Shown here one piece after another: positions 27,164-35,562 of a DNA stretch of 43,624 bases. The position numbers and the translations under genes were made by a program. Each line of letters opens with the position of its first letter. Position 1 is the first letter of the stretch. The stretch is from Bacteroidaceae bacterium (GTDB lineage: Bacteria; Bacteroidota; Bacteroidia; Bacteroidales; Bacteroidaceae). The notes beneath the pieces were generated by a model. It saw only the letters and a list, made by a program, of their open reading frames with translations, had not been told where the DNA came from and did no database searches. The DNA is taken from positions 1-43,624 of the forward strand of contig JAFXZK010000079.1 in NCBI GenBank assembly GCA_017541265.1, given 5' to 3'.

Positions 27164-28183
27164 ATGAACTGGTTTTCCCTTAACAAAGAAATAGCGATGG
27201 ACCTCGGCACGGCCAACACCATCATCATTTGCGATGGCAAGATTGTAGTCGACGAGCCGAGCGTCGTTGCCCTCGACCGCCGCACGGAACGCATGATTGC
27301 CGTGGGCGACAAGGCCAAGATGATGTACGAAAAGACCAATCCCGACATCCGCACCATCCGCCCGCTGCGCGACGGTGTGATTGCCGACTTCAATGCCTGC
27401 GAACAGATGATGCGCGGCCTCATCAAGATGGTACATAGCGGCAACCGCCTCTTCTCGCCCTCGCTGAAGATGGTCATCGGCGTGCCCAGCGGCAGCACCG
27501 AGGTGGAGCTGCGTGCCGTGCGCGACAGTGCCGAACATGCAGGCGGACGTGAAGTCTATCTCATCTTCGAGCCTATGGCAGCCGCCATCGGCATCGGGCT
27601 TGACGTGCTCGCTCCCGAAGGCAACATGATTGTTGATATTGGCGGCGGCAGCACCGAGATTGCCGTCATCTCGCTGGGCGGCATCGTGGCCGACAAGAGC
27701 CTGCGCGTGGCAGGCGACGAACTGACTGCCGACATCCAGGAATACATGAGCCGCCAGCACAACGTGAAGGTCAGCGAACGCATGGCAGAACGTATCAAAA
27801 TACACGTCGGGGCTGCTCTGACCGACCTTGGCGAGGATGCGCCGGAAGACTACATCGTTCACGGCCCGAACCGCATCACGGCGCTCCCGATGGAAGTCCC
27901 CGTCTGCTATCAGGAGATTGCGCACTGTCTGGAAAAGACCATCGCGAAGATTGAGACCGCAGTACTCAGCGCCCTCGAAGAGACACCGCCTGAACTCTAT
28001 GCCGACATCGTGAAGAACGGCATCTGGCTCACTGGCGGCGGCGCACTGCTCAGAGGCTTGGCAAAACGTCTCACCGACAAAATCAACATCGAGTTCAAGG
28101 TTGCCGAAGACCCCTTGCACAGCGTGGCAAAGGGCACCGGCGTGGCACTGAAGAACATCAACAACTTCGCCTTCCTGATGTAG
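27164..28183 (+). CDS. mreB: Rod shape-determining protein MreB
   Basis: This 339-residue actin-like ATPase forms membrane-associated filaments that direct lateral cell-wall synthesis. Residues 11-20 (MDLGTANTII) are the phosphate-1 loop, VDEPSVVALD follows, DIGGGSTEIAVIS is the phosphate-2 loop and GIWLTGGGALLRGL the adenosine motif. Length and order are as usual. The N-terminus (MNWFSLNKEIA) is a short amphipathic membrane-binding stretch. The AT-rich leader repeat stops 5 bases before the start. The stop is followed by one base and then mreC, so the two are tightly linked. Confidence 0.96.
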   Translation: MNWFSLNKEIAMDLGTANTIIICDGKIVVDEPSVVALDRRTERMIAVGDKAKMMYEKTNPDIRTIRPLRDGVIADFNACEQMMRGLIKMVHSGNRLFSPSLKMVIGVPSGSTEVELRAVRDSAEHAGGREVYLIFEPMAAAIGIGLDVLAPEGNMIVDIGGGSTEIAVISLGGIVADKSLRVAGDELTADIQEYMSRQHNVKVSERMAERIKIHVGAALTDLGEDAPEDYIVHGPNRITALPMEVPVCYQEIAHCLEKTIAKIETAVLSALEETPPELYADIVKNGIWLTGGGALLRGLAKRLTDKINIEFKVAEDPLHSVAKGTGVALKNINNFAFLM

Positions 28184-28184
28184 C

Positions 28185-29033
28185 GTGCACGATTTCATCG
28201 AACGCATAACTGCTTACGTCCACTGGGCACTCTTCCTCCTTCTGGAAGTGTTCAGTGGATTCCTGCTTTTCCAATACAACCATTATCAGGGCAGCGTCTG
28301 GTTTACCCAAGCCAACATTGTAGCCGCCCAGGTGCATGAGTGGGAGGCAGAAGTGGTCTCGTACCTGCGGATGCCTGCCGAAAATGCAGCCCTCGTCCGC
28401 AGGAACATCATCCTGCAACAACAGAACGACGTGCTGAGGCACAAACTTATTTCACAATTTGACAATTTAACAAATTTACAATTGGATTCCCTGACAAATT
28501 GTGAAATTGTTAAATCGTCAAATTGTCAAATGATTGAGGCTTGCATCATCGACAACAGCGTCCGCAAGCGCGACAACCTGATTGTCATTGACAAGGGCAG
28601 CAACGATGGCGTTGCACCGGAGATGGGTGTCGTCAGCGGAACAGGTGTCGTGGGCATCGTCAGCAAGGTCACGCCGCGCCACGCCCTCGTTATGTCCATC
28701 CTCAACAGCCACAGCAGCATCAGCTGCCGATTGCGAGGAACAGAATACTTCGGCTACCTGAAGTGGAAGGGCGGCACACCGCTAAAAGCCTATATGGACG
28801 ACGTGCCGCGCCACGCCCACATCAAGAAAGGCGATGTCGTAGAGACAAGCGGCTTCTCGGCAGTCTTCCCTGCCGGCATCTTCCTTGGCAAGGTGGCAGA
28901 GATAAAGAACAGCAGCGACGGACTGGCCTACGAGCTGGAAATCCTGTTGAGCACCGACCTTGCCAACCTCCGCCACGTCAACGTGATAGACAATTACGAC
29001 AAAGCGGAACTCGACTCCCTTCTGAAAAATTAG
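28185..29033 (+). CDS. mreC: Rod shape-determining protein MreC, with a palindromic repeat in the coding region
   Basis: The 282-residue protein has one N-terminal membrane helix (WALFLLLEVFSGFLLFQYN, about 14-32), a short coiled coil (about 60-88) and a C-terminal beta-barrel pair (GVVSGTGVVGIVSKVTPRHA; VVETSGFSAVFPAGIFLGKV). It links cytoplasmic MreB to periplasmic murein synthases. The start is GTG at 28185, one base after the mreB stop. Residues 89-116 are encoded by an AT-rich palindrome (28451-28531), giving SQFDNLTNLQLDSLTNCEIV-type sequence between the coiled coil and the barrels. mreD, normally next, is missing: the following gene is convergent and overlaps by four bases. Confidence 0.92.
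   Translation: MHDFIERITAYVHWALFLLLEVFSGFLLFQYNHYQGSVWFTQANIVAAQVHEWEAEVVSYLRMPAENAALVRRNIILQQQNDVLRHKLISQFDNLTNLQLDSLTNCEIVKSSNCQMIEACIIDNSVRKRDNLIVIDKGSNDGVAPEMGVVSGTGVVGIVSKVTPRHALVMSILNSHSSISCRLRGTEYFGYLKWKGGTPLKAYMDDVPRHAHIKKGDVVETSGFSAVFPAGIFLGKVAEIKNSSDGLAYELEILLSTDLANLRHVNVIDNYDKAELDSLLKN
28451..28531. repeat. AT-rich inverted repeat inside mreC (family b)
   Basis: The left arm is TTCACAATTTGACAATTTAA then CAAATTTACAATT. The right arm is AAATTGTGAAATTGTTAAAT then CGTCAAATTGTC. The arms are largely complementary and the 12-base loop is GGATTCCCTGAC. The units are the same as those before four start codons in the window. Confidence 0.85.
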
Positions 29034-32000
29034 CGAACGATTAGCTTCGTCGCGTTTCCGTCAGCATCCACAACGATATTCAAGCCGCGCTGCAACGCCT
29101 GGAGGCGTACACCCGAGGGGCAGAAGATTTGATAATTTGACGATTTCCCGATTTCACAATTGTCTATTTCGGCGATTCCTGTCACGATGTTAAGGTCGCG
29201 CAAGCGGCACTCTGCCAACAGGAATTCACTCATGCCGCCTGATGTGGACTTATTCTGGAACTGGATGATGTAATTGCCGGCTTCTTCTATTTCAAAGTCC
29301 AAAGTGTTGCGAACGGCTGATGAGATGTCGCCTGCACCATTGCCATCGATATTCGGCTTGGCTGTCAACGTCTTTGATGCTTTCACGAGGGAGCCGTTGG
29401 CTTTGAGGATGCGCGCCTGATAGGAGGGCGTGCCCTTCCAGGCTGCCATTGCAAAGATAAGGGAATACTCGCCCGGCTCCAGCGTCAACGGATATTCGGA
29501 CAGCCGCCCATATTCAGCACTCGTGTTGCGCCAGTATAGGGCTTTGCCCTGATACCCCGTCAAGCCAGTGAAGGTGCGAGGCCCACTGCCGTTCTGCGAA
29601 GGATAGTCACGGACATCACCGCCGTCGGTCGTGCGCCAGCCAACAGGCAAGGCACCGCTGACCACATCCGTATAATCGAGTTCATAAGTGGCTGCAAGGT
29701 CGTAGAAAAGAGGCTGGATGGTCACATTGTCATCCGGCATAACGAACGTCACGATGCCTGATTCTCCCTCGAAAGGTATGGTCTTTTCCTGTGTGAAGAA
29801 GATGGAGTTGACAACGCGCAGAGCCTTCAGGGCATAGCCGTCCTCCGGGATGACGTTCAAGCGTACCGTTTCGCCAGCTTCGACGGAATCGGCCTCGGCC
29901 ACGACTTGACCGAACTCGGCATCGCGCACCGTCACCTTGAACTTCTCCTTCTGCCAGCCCTCCGGCTCGTAGGTAATCTGGTCGATGGTCATCTTGATGG
30001 AAGATGCATTCTGGAGGACAAGCGTATTGGTGCCTGCTTTCAGCTCGACATCTACGACAGCTTCGCGCCAATCGTTCTTGGCAACCTTTTCAAAATTTGC
30101 ATAATAGGTCTTGCCGCTGACGGTAGCCTTCATCCTGCCCGCCTTGCTGCTATTGCAATAGCGTATGAGAATCCGGTAGTTGCCGCCCTCTTGCAGCTGG
30201 AGCTGATGGCGCAGGGCGCAGGCTGTGCTGGCTTGCGTCTCGATGAATCCCATACCTGCGAAGTCATTATTGTCCTGTGCCCACCAGCCGGAATGTGTTA
30301 GCTTGCAGTCTGCCGACTTACGGTCCATGTTCTCTGCCTCGATGATGATGGGACCATGATAAGGCTCGGGCTGCACGGGTTGCTCCAAAGCCTCGGCAGG
30401 CAGCACGTCGGTCTGTCTGTCGGTGGCAGCTCCTGTGCAGTCAATACGCAGAATGGCTGGTCCAAGATGTCTGACGCTGACGGCAAAGGTCTGGGCCTCT
30501 GCGTCATATGATTTAGCCGAAAGCGTAGCTCGATGGCTGGGCGCTCCTGTGGACGGTGTCTGCAACGTAGGCGTAGGCTCTGCAGTAACGCCCGTGATGA
30601 TAATCTCGTCGATTTGCAGAGTGGTGGTATCGTTACGATAGTTGTTAAGGTAGAAGTCGATGTGGTCGGCATACTCGCGGATGACACCGCCGGAGAGCTT
30701 ACCGTAATGGAGCTTCAGCGTGTCGCAAGTATTGTACATGAGAGGAATGTCGGCAGAGGCAGTTTGCTTAGTGCCCAGATAAGTGTATGGCGTATAGGTC
30801 ACCAATTGGTTGCGGTAGCGGTTCACATAAAGGTCGCCCTTCGAGACTTCGGGGTATCGGGTGTTGAAGTCGTTCTGCTTCTTGGCCAAAGTTGACCAGC
30901 GCGACGAATAGGCAGACTTCCTCACCTTGAGAGGAATGGCTTTGGCTGCATCGTCGTAGAGGTTAGTCACGATAGGGATTGCGCCATAGCGGCCAGTGGA
31001 CTTGAAGTAGCAAAGGTTGTTCTGCCATTGGCCATAGTTCCACGCGCTCTCCTTCTTCTGGTTGCCCGGGTCGGTCTGCAGATATACACCATTGTAGAGG
31101 TCGTCCCAGGATGTATAGTCATCGGTTTTGTCGTTGATGACCACAATCTTCGTCTTGGCTACCACCTCTTCGCGCGAGGGGATGTACATCGTGCCGTCGA
31201 TAATCCTGCGCCACATGTCGAGCCAGATGCCCTGGAAGTTGGGGAAAGTGCCCCAGTTGCGACGGGTATAGCCGTCAACCTGGGTGTCGCTTTGGTTCTG
31301 GAAGCACTCGCCGCTCCATATCAGTTCAGGCCCGTCCCACACAGCTCCGCCGTTCACGCAGCACTGCTCCATCACGGTGCCGATGCCTGCGCTGCCGGGA
31401 TAAGAGCATTTGTTCGAGCCTACCAGCTTGGAGGTCATATCATTCCATCCGCAATTGTCGTAGCGCACGCCATAGTTCTTCGTCAAGCCCGAAACAAAGG
31501 GTCCCCAGCAGACGCTCTCGTTGTTGTAGAAGCTGCTGCAATGCGTATATTTATATAGGAAGAGGATGGCCTCGGGGTACTTCTTGCAAGCGGCAAGGAA
31601 ATTGGCATTCTGCTTCAGCTCGGCAATGGGATTGGTGTTCATGTGATAGACACCGCCGCACCAACTGACCGTAAGGAAGCCGCCGTACTTGTGGGACATC
31701 TCTACAAGGTTTGCGAAGAGCGCCCAGCGGCTTGCTGCAGTCATTGAACTCATGTCGCCTGCGTCGCCGAAAGCCCAGAACTGCTCGGCATAGTTCCAAC
31801 CGAGGAAGTTGGGATAGGTCTTGAAGAAGTATTCGAAGGTCTCGAGGTCGTTGTCCTGAATGTGCGTATGGCCGCCCGAAGCGGGTTGGCACGAGAACCA
31901 TAGGCCGTTCTGCTGGCACACCGTAGCCCACGACTTCCAGGTGCGCACGGCATTCCTCGGCATTCGGTACATGCCTGTCGCCGTGTCGAACTGGCACGAG

Positions 32001-32197
32001 AGGGAGAGGTTCATGCACACGAACGGCCGGATGTCCTGGGGAATCAGGTCGATAATCTTCTGCGGGTCGGCAGAGTTCCACACGTCAATATGTATCATCC
32101 ACAAGGGATGCTCGTTGTCGATAGGCCTGCGCTGCTGTGCCCATGCGAGAGAGAACAAGAGAATAAGGAAATAAGAAAACAAGAAGAGTCGTTTCAT
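29030..32197 (-). CDS. Secreted multidomain glycoside hydrolase, GH98
   Basis: The 1055-residue protein has a signal peptide (MKRLFLFSYFLILLFSLAWA). A GH98 catalytic module follows (about 25-400: HPLWMIHIDVWNSADPQKII, LIPQDIRPFV, YPNFLGWNYAEQFWAF with Glu138). A beta-rich linker precedes a CBM6/35-like domain (about 616-755, from IIIEAENMDR) and a repeat domain (KVTVRDAEFGQVV ... FVMPDDNVTIQPLFYD). Last come a jelly-roll-like domain and the tail PSGVRLQALQRGLNIVV, typical of secreted Bacteroidetes proteins. GH98 includes blood-group A/B endo-beta-galactosidases and, in some Bacteroides, xylanases. An AT-rich repeat encodes about 12 residues near the C-terminus (29127-29167). The start at 32197 is preferred for its signal peptide. 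It is divergent from GH36. Confidence 0.88.
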   Translation of the reverse strand: MKRLFLFSYFLILLFSLAWAQQRRPIDNEHPLWMIHIDVWNSADPQKIIDLIPQDIRPFVCMNLSLSCQFDTATGMYRMPRNAVRTWKSWATVCQQNGLWFSCQPASGGHTHIQDNDLETFEYFFKTYPNFLGWNYAEQFWAFGDAGDMSSMTAASRWALFANLVEMSHKYGGFLTVSWCGGVYHMNTNPIAELKQNANFLAACKKYPEAILFLYKYTHCSSFYNNESVCWGPFVSGLTKNYGVRYDNCGWNDMTSKLVGSNKCSYPGSAGIGTVMEQCCVNGGAVWDGPELIWSGECFQNQSDTQVDGYTRRNWGTFPNFQGIWLDMWRRIIDGTMYIPSREEVVAKTKIVVINDKTDDYTSWDDLYNGVYLQTDPGNQKKESAWNYGQWQNNLCYFKSTGRYGAIPIVTNLYDDAAKAIPLKVRKSAYSSRWSTLAKKQNDFNTRYPEVSKGDLYVNRYRNQLVTYTPYTYLGTKQTASADIPLMYNTCDTLKLHYGKLSGGVIREYADHIDFYLNNYRNDTTTLQIDEIIITGVTAEPTPTLQTPSTGAPSHRATLSAKSYDAEAQTFAVSVRHLGPAILRIDCTGAATDRQTDVLPAEALEQPVQPEPYHGPIIIEAENMDRKSADCKLTHSGWWAQDNNDFAGMGFIETQASTACALRHQLQLQEGGNYRILIRYCNSSKAGRMKATVSGKTYYANFEKVAKNDWREAVVDVELKAGTNTLVLQNASSIKMTIDQITYEPEGWQKEKFKVTVRDAEFGQVVAEADSVEAGETVRLNVIPEDGYALKALRVVNSIFFTQEKTIPFEGESGIVTFVMPDDNVTIQPLFYDLAATYELDYTDVVSGALPVGWRTTDGGDVRDYPSQNGSGPRTFTGLTGYQGKALYWRNTSAEYGRLSEYPLTLEPGEYSLIFAMAAWKGTPSYQARILKANGSLVKASKTLTAKPNIDGNGAGDISSAVRNTLDFEIEEAGNYIIQFQNKSTSGGMSEFLLAECRLRDLNIVTGIAEIDNCEIGKSSNYQIFCPSGVRLQALQRGLNIVVDADGNATKLIVR
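29127..29167. repeat. AT-rich repeat inside the 3' end of the GH98 gene (family b)
   Basis: ATTTGATAATTTGACGATTT then CCCGATTTCACAATTGTC resembles the right arm of the mreC copy. On the minus strand it is translated as IDNCEIGKSSNYQI, compared with NCEIVKSSNCQM in MreC, so the same element yields nearly the same peptide in two unrelated proteins. Confidence 0.85.
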
Positions 32198-32225
32198 AGG
32201 TAAAGTGTTTTTGTCGTTCTGGTTA

Positions 32226-32233
32226 CAAAGGTA
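32226..32233 (-). promoter_or_regulatory. -7 box for the GH98 gene
   Basis: On the minus strand TACCTTTG (plus CAAAGGTA) fits TAnnTTTG and lies 29 bases before the ATG at 32197. The region upstream contains ATTGAACATTGGACATTG, a copy of the tandem repeat seen in the ntpD leader. Confidence 0.68.
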
Positions 32234-32277
32234 CAAAATTATTCGATGTTCAATGTCCAATGTTCAATAAAAAAGTG

Positions 32278-32285
32278 TATCTTTG
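32278..32285 (+). promoter_or_regulatory. -7 box for the GH36 gene
   Basis: TATCTTTG lies 40 bases before the ATG at 32326. It is about 45 bases from the oppositely directed GH98 -7 box, so the two promoters share their upstream region and could share a regulator. Confidence 0.68.
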
Positions 32286-32325
32286 CAAAACTTTGCACTT
32301 TGCACATCGCCAATCACGCATAACC

Positions 32326-34413
32326 ATGACACAGAAACTGACACTCTTCCTTTGTGCTGCCGTTCTTTTGCTTTGCACACGGACGGCAAAGGCGCAGGGG
32401 ACAAGCACACAAAACGGCAGGCCCATACAGGTGGAGCGCTGGATAACGTCACATTTCGGCAAGGGAAAGACGCCGCCCTTCTCGTTTGAATATGGCGGAC
32501 AGCCCTCGGCGACATTCCTCAGCAAGTGCAGGCATTCCTTTACACGGCTACCAAATGCGGAAGAGAGCCAGGTGCGATACCTTGTCACCTACACCGACAA
32601 GACGGGCTTGAAAGTAGAGTGCGAGGTGACGGGCTGGACGAACTTCGGAGCTGTGGAGTGGGTGCTGCGCTTCGAGAACACCGGCTCTGACGTCACGCCA
32701 CGCATCAGCCAAGTCCAGACAGCCGACATCATCTTCCGCCATCCAGCAAGTACGCCTGTCCTCTATTACGCCAATGGCAGCAACGCCACTCGTGCAGACT
32801 TCGCTCCCCGCGAACAGACGCTCCCGACGGGCAGCACCGTGACGATGGAGCCGCAAGGCGGACGTTCCTCGGACAATGCCTTCCCTTTCTTCAACATCCA
32901 GACGTCGGAGGGCGAAGGGGTAATGGTTGCCGTCGGCTGGACAGGCACTTGGCAAAGCACGGCGACGTCTCTTGACAATCAGCGGCTTTGGCTCAGGGCA
33001 GGCCTGAAACACCTCGATGCCGGGCTTTTGCCGGGCGAACGCATCCGAACGGCCAGCGTCTGCCTGCTCTTCTGGCAGGGCAACGACCGCATGACTGGGC
33101 ATAACCGCTTCCGCCGATTCATGTTAGCGCACCACTCGCGACACATCGACGGCCAGCCCGTCTTCTATCCCATGTTCGGAGGCTTCAACTGGGGCGACCC
33201 CGCGCCCTGCAACGAATACACATGCATGACGACAGAATATGCCATTGCCCTCGTTCAGCGGACAAGGATGTTCGGCCTCAACCCCGAAGCCTTCTGGCTC
33301 GATGCTGGCTGGTACAGCGAAGCGGCAGACCATGCTACGGGCAAGAACTGGTACAACACCGTGGGCAACTGGACGCCCGACCCCGAGAGATTCCCCGACG
33401 GCCTCAAGCCCATCTCCGACTACATTCATAGAAAGCCTCCCCTCGGGAACCAAAGGTCGACGGAAGTCAAGGTTTGGAGGGGGTCTTCCTTCATGGTTTG
33501 GTTCGAGCCGGAGCGCGTCTATAAGGGAAGTCTGTGGGAGCGTGAGCATCCCGAATGGCTTCTGGCGGCAGGCGGCGACAACCGTCTCTTCAACCTCGGC
33601 ATTCCTGAAGCCCGCCAGTGGTTAAGCCATACAATAGGCGACCTGCTCGAAGAGAACGGAATCGACCATTACCGTCAAGACTTCAACATCGCGCCGGAGA
33701 GCATTTGGCTAAGCAACGACAAGGAGGGGCGCAAGGGAATGACAGAGGTGAAGTACATCATGGGACTCTACGACTACTGGGACTACCTGCTCACCCGCTT
33801 CCCGCGCCTGCTCATCGACAACTGCGCAAGCGGCGGACGGCGCATCGACTACGAGACGATGCTCCGCAGCGCTCCCATGTGGCGGACGGACTACAACTAC
33901 GGCGAGCCTGTGGGCTATCAATGCCACACCTACGGCCTGGAGTTCTATCTGCCGCAACACGCCACAGGCAGCTATCATGTGAATCCCTTCGACTCCCGCT
34001 CCTCGCTGGGCAGCGCGGTGGTGTTCAACTGGAAACTCACCCAGCAAGGTGAGGCGTTTACCGACATGGCGCGAACCATGCAGGAGTTCCAGGAGGTGCG
34101 GTCCTACTTTTACGAGGACTTCTATCCCCTCAGCGGCACGGGCGACCTGACAGGCGACGACATCTGGCTTGCCTATCAGCTCCACCGTCCCTCCGACGAC
34201 ACGGGCTACATAGTGGCGTTCCGCCGCGCAGCATGTGAAGCGCCAACGTGCGAAGTCCGACTCTCCTCCCTCGACCCATCCGCCACCTATTTTATATATA
34301 ACAAGGATAACGGCGAGACAGTGGAGCACACCGGCAGGCAACTCATGGAATGCGTTAAGCTGACACTCCCCCAGCCGCGCACCAGCCTTCTGCTTAAAAT
34401 AGAGCGGAAATGA
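32326..34413 (+). CDS. Secreted alpha-galactosidase-like enzyme, GH36, with a repeat insertion in the barrel
   Basis: The 695-residue protein has a signal peptide (MTQKLTLFLCAAVLLLCTRT) and an N-terminal beta-supersandwich followed by a GH36 barrel. Markers are FWLDAGWY, FMVWFEPERVY, the nucleophile Asp452 in HYRQDFN and the acid/base Asp508 in DNCASGGRRID. It should remove terminal alpha-galactose or alpha-N-acetylgalactosamine. Residues 370-387 (PPLGNQRSTEVKVWRG) are encoded by a G/C-rich element placed just before the FMVWFEPERV strand, where relatives have only a short turn. The gene ends with a complete C-terminal beta domain. The start at 32326 is chosen over 32260, which precedes the promoter. 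It is divergent from GH98 and probably co-regulated. Confidence 0.9.
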   Translation: MTQKLTLFLCAAVLLLCTRTAKAQGTSTQNGRPIQVERWITSHFGKGKTPPFSFEYGGQPSATFLSKCRHSFTRLPNAEESQVRYLVTYTDKTGLKVECEVTGWTNFGAVEWVLRFENTGSDVTPRISQVQTADIIFRHPASTPVLYYANGSNATRADFAPREQTLPTGSTVTMEPQGGRSSDNAFPFFNIQTSEGEGVMVAVGWTGTWQSTATSLDNQRLWLRAGLKHLDAGLLPGERIRTASVCLLFWQGNDRMTGHNRFRRFMLAHHSRHIDGQPVFYPMFGGFNWGDPAPCNEYTCMTTEYAIALVQRTRMFGLNPEAFWLDAGWYSEAADHATGKNWYNTVGNWTPDPERFPDGLKPISDYIHRKPPLGNQRSTEVKVWRGSSFMVWFEPERVYKGSLWEREHPEWLLAAGGDNRLFNLGIPEARQWLSHTIGDLLEENGIDHYRQDFNIAPESIWLSNDKEGRKGMTEVKYIMGLYDYWDYLLTRFPRLLIDNCASGGRRIDYETMLRSAPMWRTDYNYGEPVGYQCHTYGLEFYLPQHATGSYHVNPFDSRSSLGSAVVFNWKLTQQGEAFTDMARTMQEFQEVRSYFYEDFYPLSGTGDLTGDDIWLAYQLHRPSDDTGYIVAFRRAACEAPTCEVRLSSLDPSATYFIYNKDNGETVEHTGRQLMECVKLTLPQPRTSLLLKIERK
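33433..33487. repeat. ~55-bp G/C-rich inverted repeat inside the GH36 gene (family a relative)
   Basis: AAGCCTCCCCTCGGGAACC at the left and GGTTTGGAGGGGGTCTT at the right are largely complementary around ACCAAAGGTCGACGG. The frame is kept. Flanking codons read YIHRK and SFMVWFEPERV, the normal GH36 sequence on either side. Confidence 0.78.
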
Positions 34414-34509
34414 TTTCTGTGTGAGATTTATCCTGAACCCGCCGAAGGATTAGTGTTTTTCGTGTCTTTAGATGTTGATAAAAAGTAAACCAAGGGTATG
34501 TCTCCACTA

Positions 34510-34529
34510 TGCCAAGGGTATGCGACGGG
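34510..34529. repeat. Left copy of a 20-bp direct repeat flanking the Rpn-like gene
   Basis: TGCCAAGGGTATGCGACGGG at 34510-34529 differs in two bases from the copy at 35720-35739. CCAAGGGTATG also occurs at 34490-34500, so the motif is repeated locally. Confidence 0.7.
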
Positions 34530-34558
34530 TATGCCTACTACATGTTTTTGCCCGAAAA

Positions 34559-34590
34559 TTTGGAAGATACCAATAAAAGATGTACTTTTG
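34559..34590 (+). promoter_or_regulatory. Promoter for the Rpn-like gene
   Basis: The -33 TTTG (34559-34562) and -7 TACTTTTG (34583-34590) are separated by 20 bases. The ATG at 34612 lies 22 bases after the -7 box, which fixes the start and rejects the longer frame from 34498. Confidence 0.72.
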
Positions 34591-34611
34591 CACAAAATAA
34601 ACAGTAAAGCC

Positions 34612-35562
34612 ATGTGTACACATACGCTCAGAGAAAGATACGTCAATTTCTATACCGACTTTGCTTTCAAGAAGCTCTTCGGGACGGAAATCAATAAAGA
34701 CCTGCTCATCAGTTTCCTCAATGCGCTCTTGCAGGGACATGAGGAGATAACGGACCTTACCTATCTGAACACCGAGCAGCTTGGGACAGCCGAGACGGAA
34801 CGCAAAGCCGTGTTCGATGTCTATTGCGAGACCGTCACAGGCGAGCGCATCCTCATCGAAATGCAAAAGGCCGAGCAGCGGTTCTTCAAGGACCGCAGCA
34901 TTTTCTACAGCACATTCCCCATCCGCGACCAGGCACAAAAGGGCGATTGGGACTACCGCCTGAATCGTGTCTATACCATTGGCGTGCTGAACTTCACATT
35001 TGACGATGATGACCCCGCTTACTTCCATCACGAAGTCAAGCTCATGGACACAAAGAATCACGAGGTGTTCTATGACAAGCTGACCTATATCTATCTCGAG
35101 ATGCCGAAGTTCGTCAAGACGGAGGCAGAACTGGTAACGCTCTTTGACAAGTGGCTCTATGCCATCCGCAACATGGCTACGCTGATGGAACGCCCCAGAA
35201 CACTTCAGGAAGCTGTCTTCACCCGTCTTTTTGAGCAGGCCGAGATAGCGAAGTTCAATACGCAGGAGCGAATGAACTACGAGGAAAGCCTCAAGGATTA
35301 CCGCGACATGTACAGCGTGATGAAGACACAATTGGAAAAAGGACTTGCACAAGGACGGGAAGAAGGACTTGCACAAGGACGGGAAGAAGGACTTGCACAA
35401 GGACGGGAAGAAGGACGAGAGGAAGGACGGGAGGAAGGCATTGCCATCGGCAAATTACAGGCAACCCTCGCCAATGCGAGAGCTTTTATTGAGCAAGGAA
35501 TCCCTATGGATGTCGTTCAAAAGACTCTCGGACTCACAGACAAGCAGATGAAAGAGCTTTGA
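34612..35562 (+). CDS. Rpn-family recombination-promoting nuclease / PD-(D/E)XK putative transposase
   Basis: The 316-residue protein starts with RYVNFYTDFAFKKLFGTEINKDLLISFLNA. It continues with the nuclease core AVFDVYCETVTGERILIEMQKAEQ, where the Asp and the E-x-Q/K pair fit the PD-(D/E)XK site of the PDDEXK_2 family. These proteins stimulate RecA-independent recombination and are often annotated as transposases, though autonomous mobility is unproven. Residues about 244-275 are three perfect 24-base repeats (GLAQGREE) and shorter EGREEGRE copies, forming a charged helix. The C-terminus (QGIPMDVVQKTLGLTDKQMKEL) is the usual tail. The gene is flanked by 20-base direct repeats and is monocistronic. 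Confidence 0.88.
   Translation: MCTHTLRERYVNFYTDFAFKKLFGTEINKDLLISFLNALLQGHEEITDLTYLNTEQLGTAETERKAVFDVYCETVTGERILIEMQKAEQRFFKDRSIFYSTFPIRDQAQKGDWDYRLNRVYTIGVLNFTFDDDDPAYFHHEVKLMDTKNHEVFYDKLTYIYLEMPKFVKTEAELVTLFDKWLYAIRNMATLMERPRTLQEAVFTRLFEQAEIAKFNTQERMNYEESLKDYRDMYSVMKTQLEKGLAQGREEGLAQGREEGLAQGREEGREEGREEGIAIGKLQATLANARAFIEQGIPMDVVQKTLGLTDKQMKEL
35341..35436. repeat. 24-bp tandem repeat (3 copies plus two 12-bp partial copies) in the Rpn-like gene
   Basis: Copies start at 35341, 35365 and 35389, each beginning GGACTTGCACAAGGACGGGA, followed by 12-base GGACGxGAxGAA partial copies. Because units are multiples of three, copy number changes would keep the frame and alter the helix length. Confidence 0.9.
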
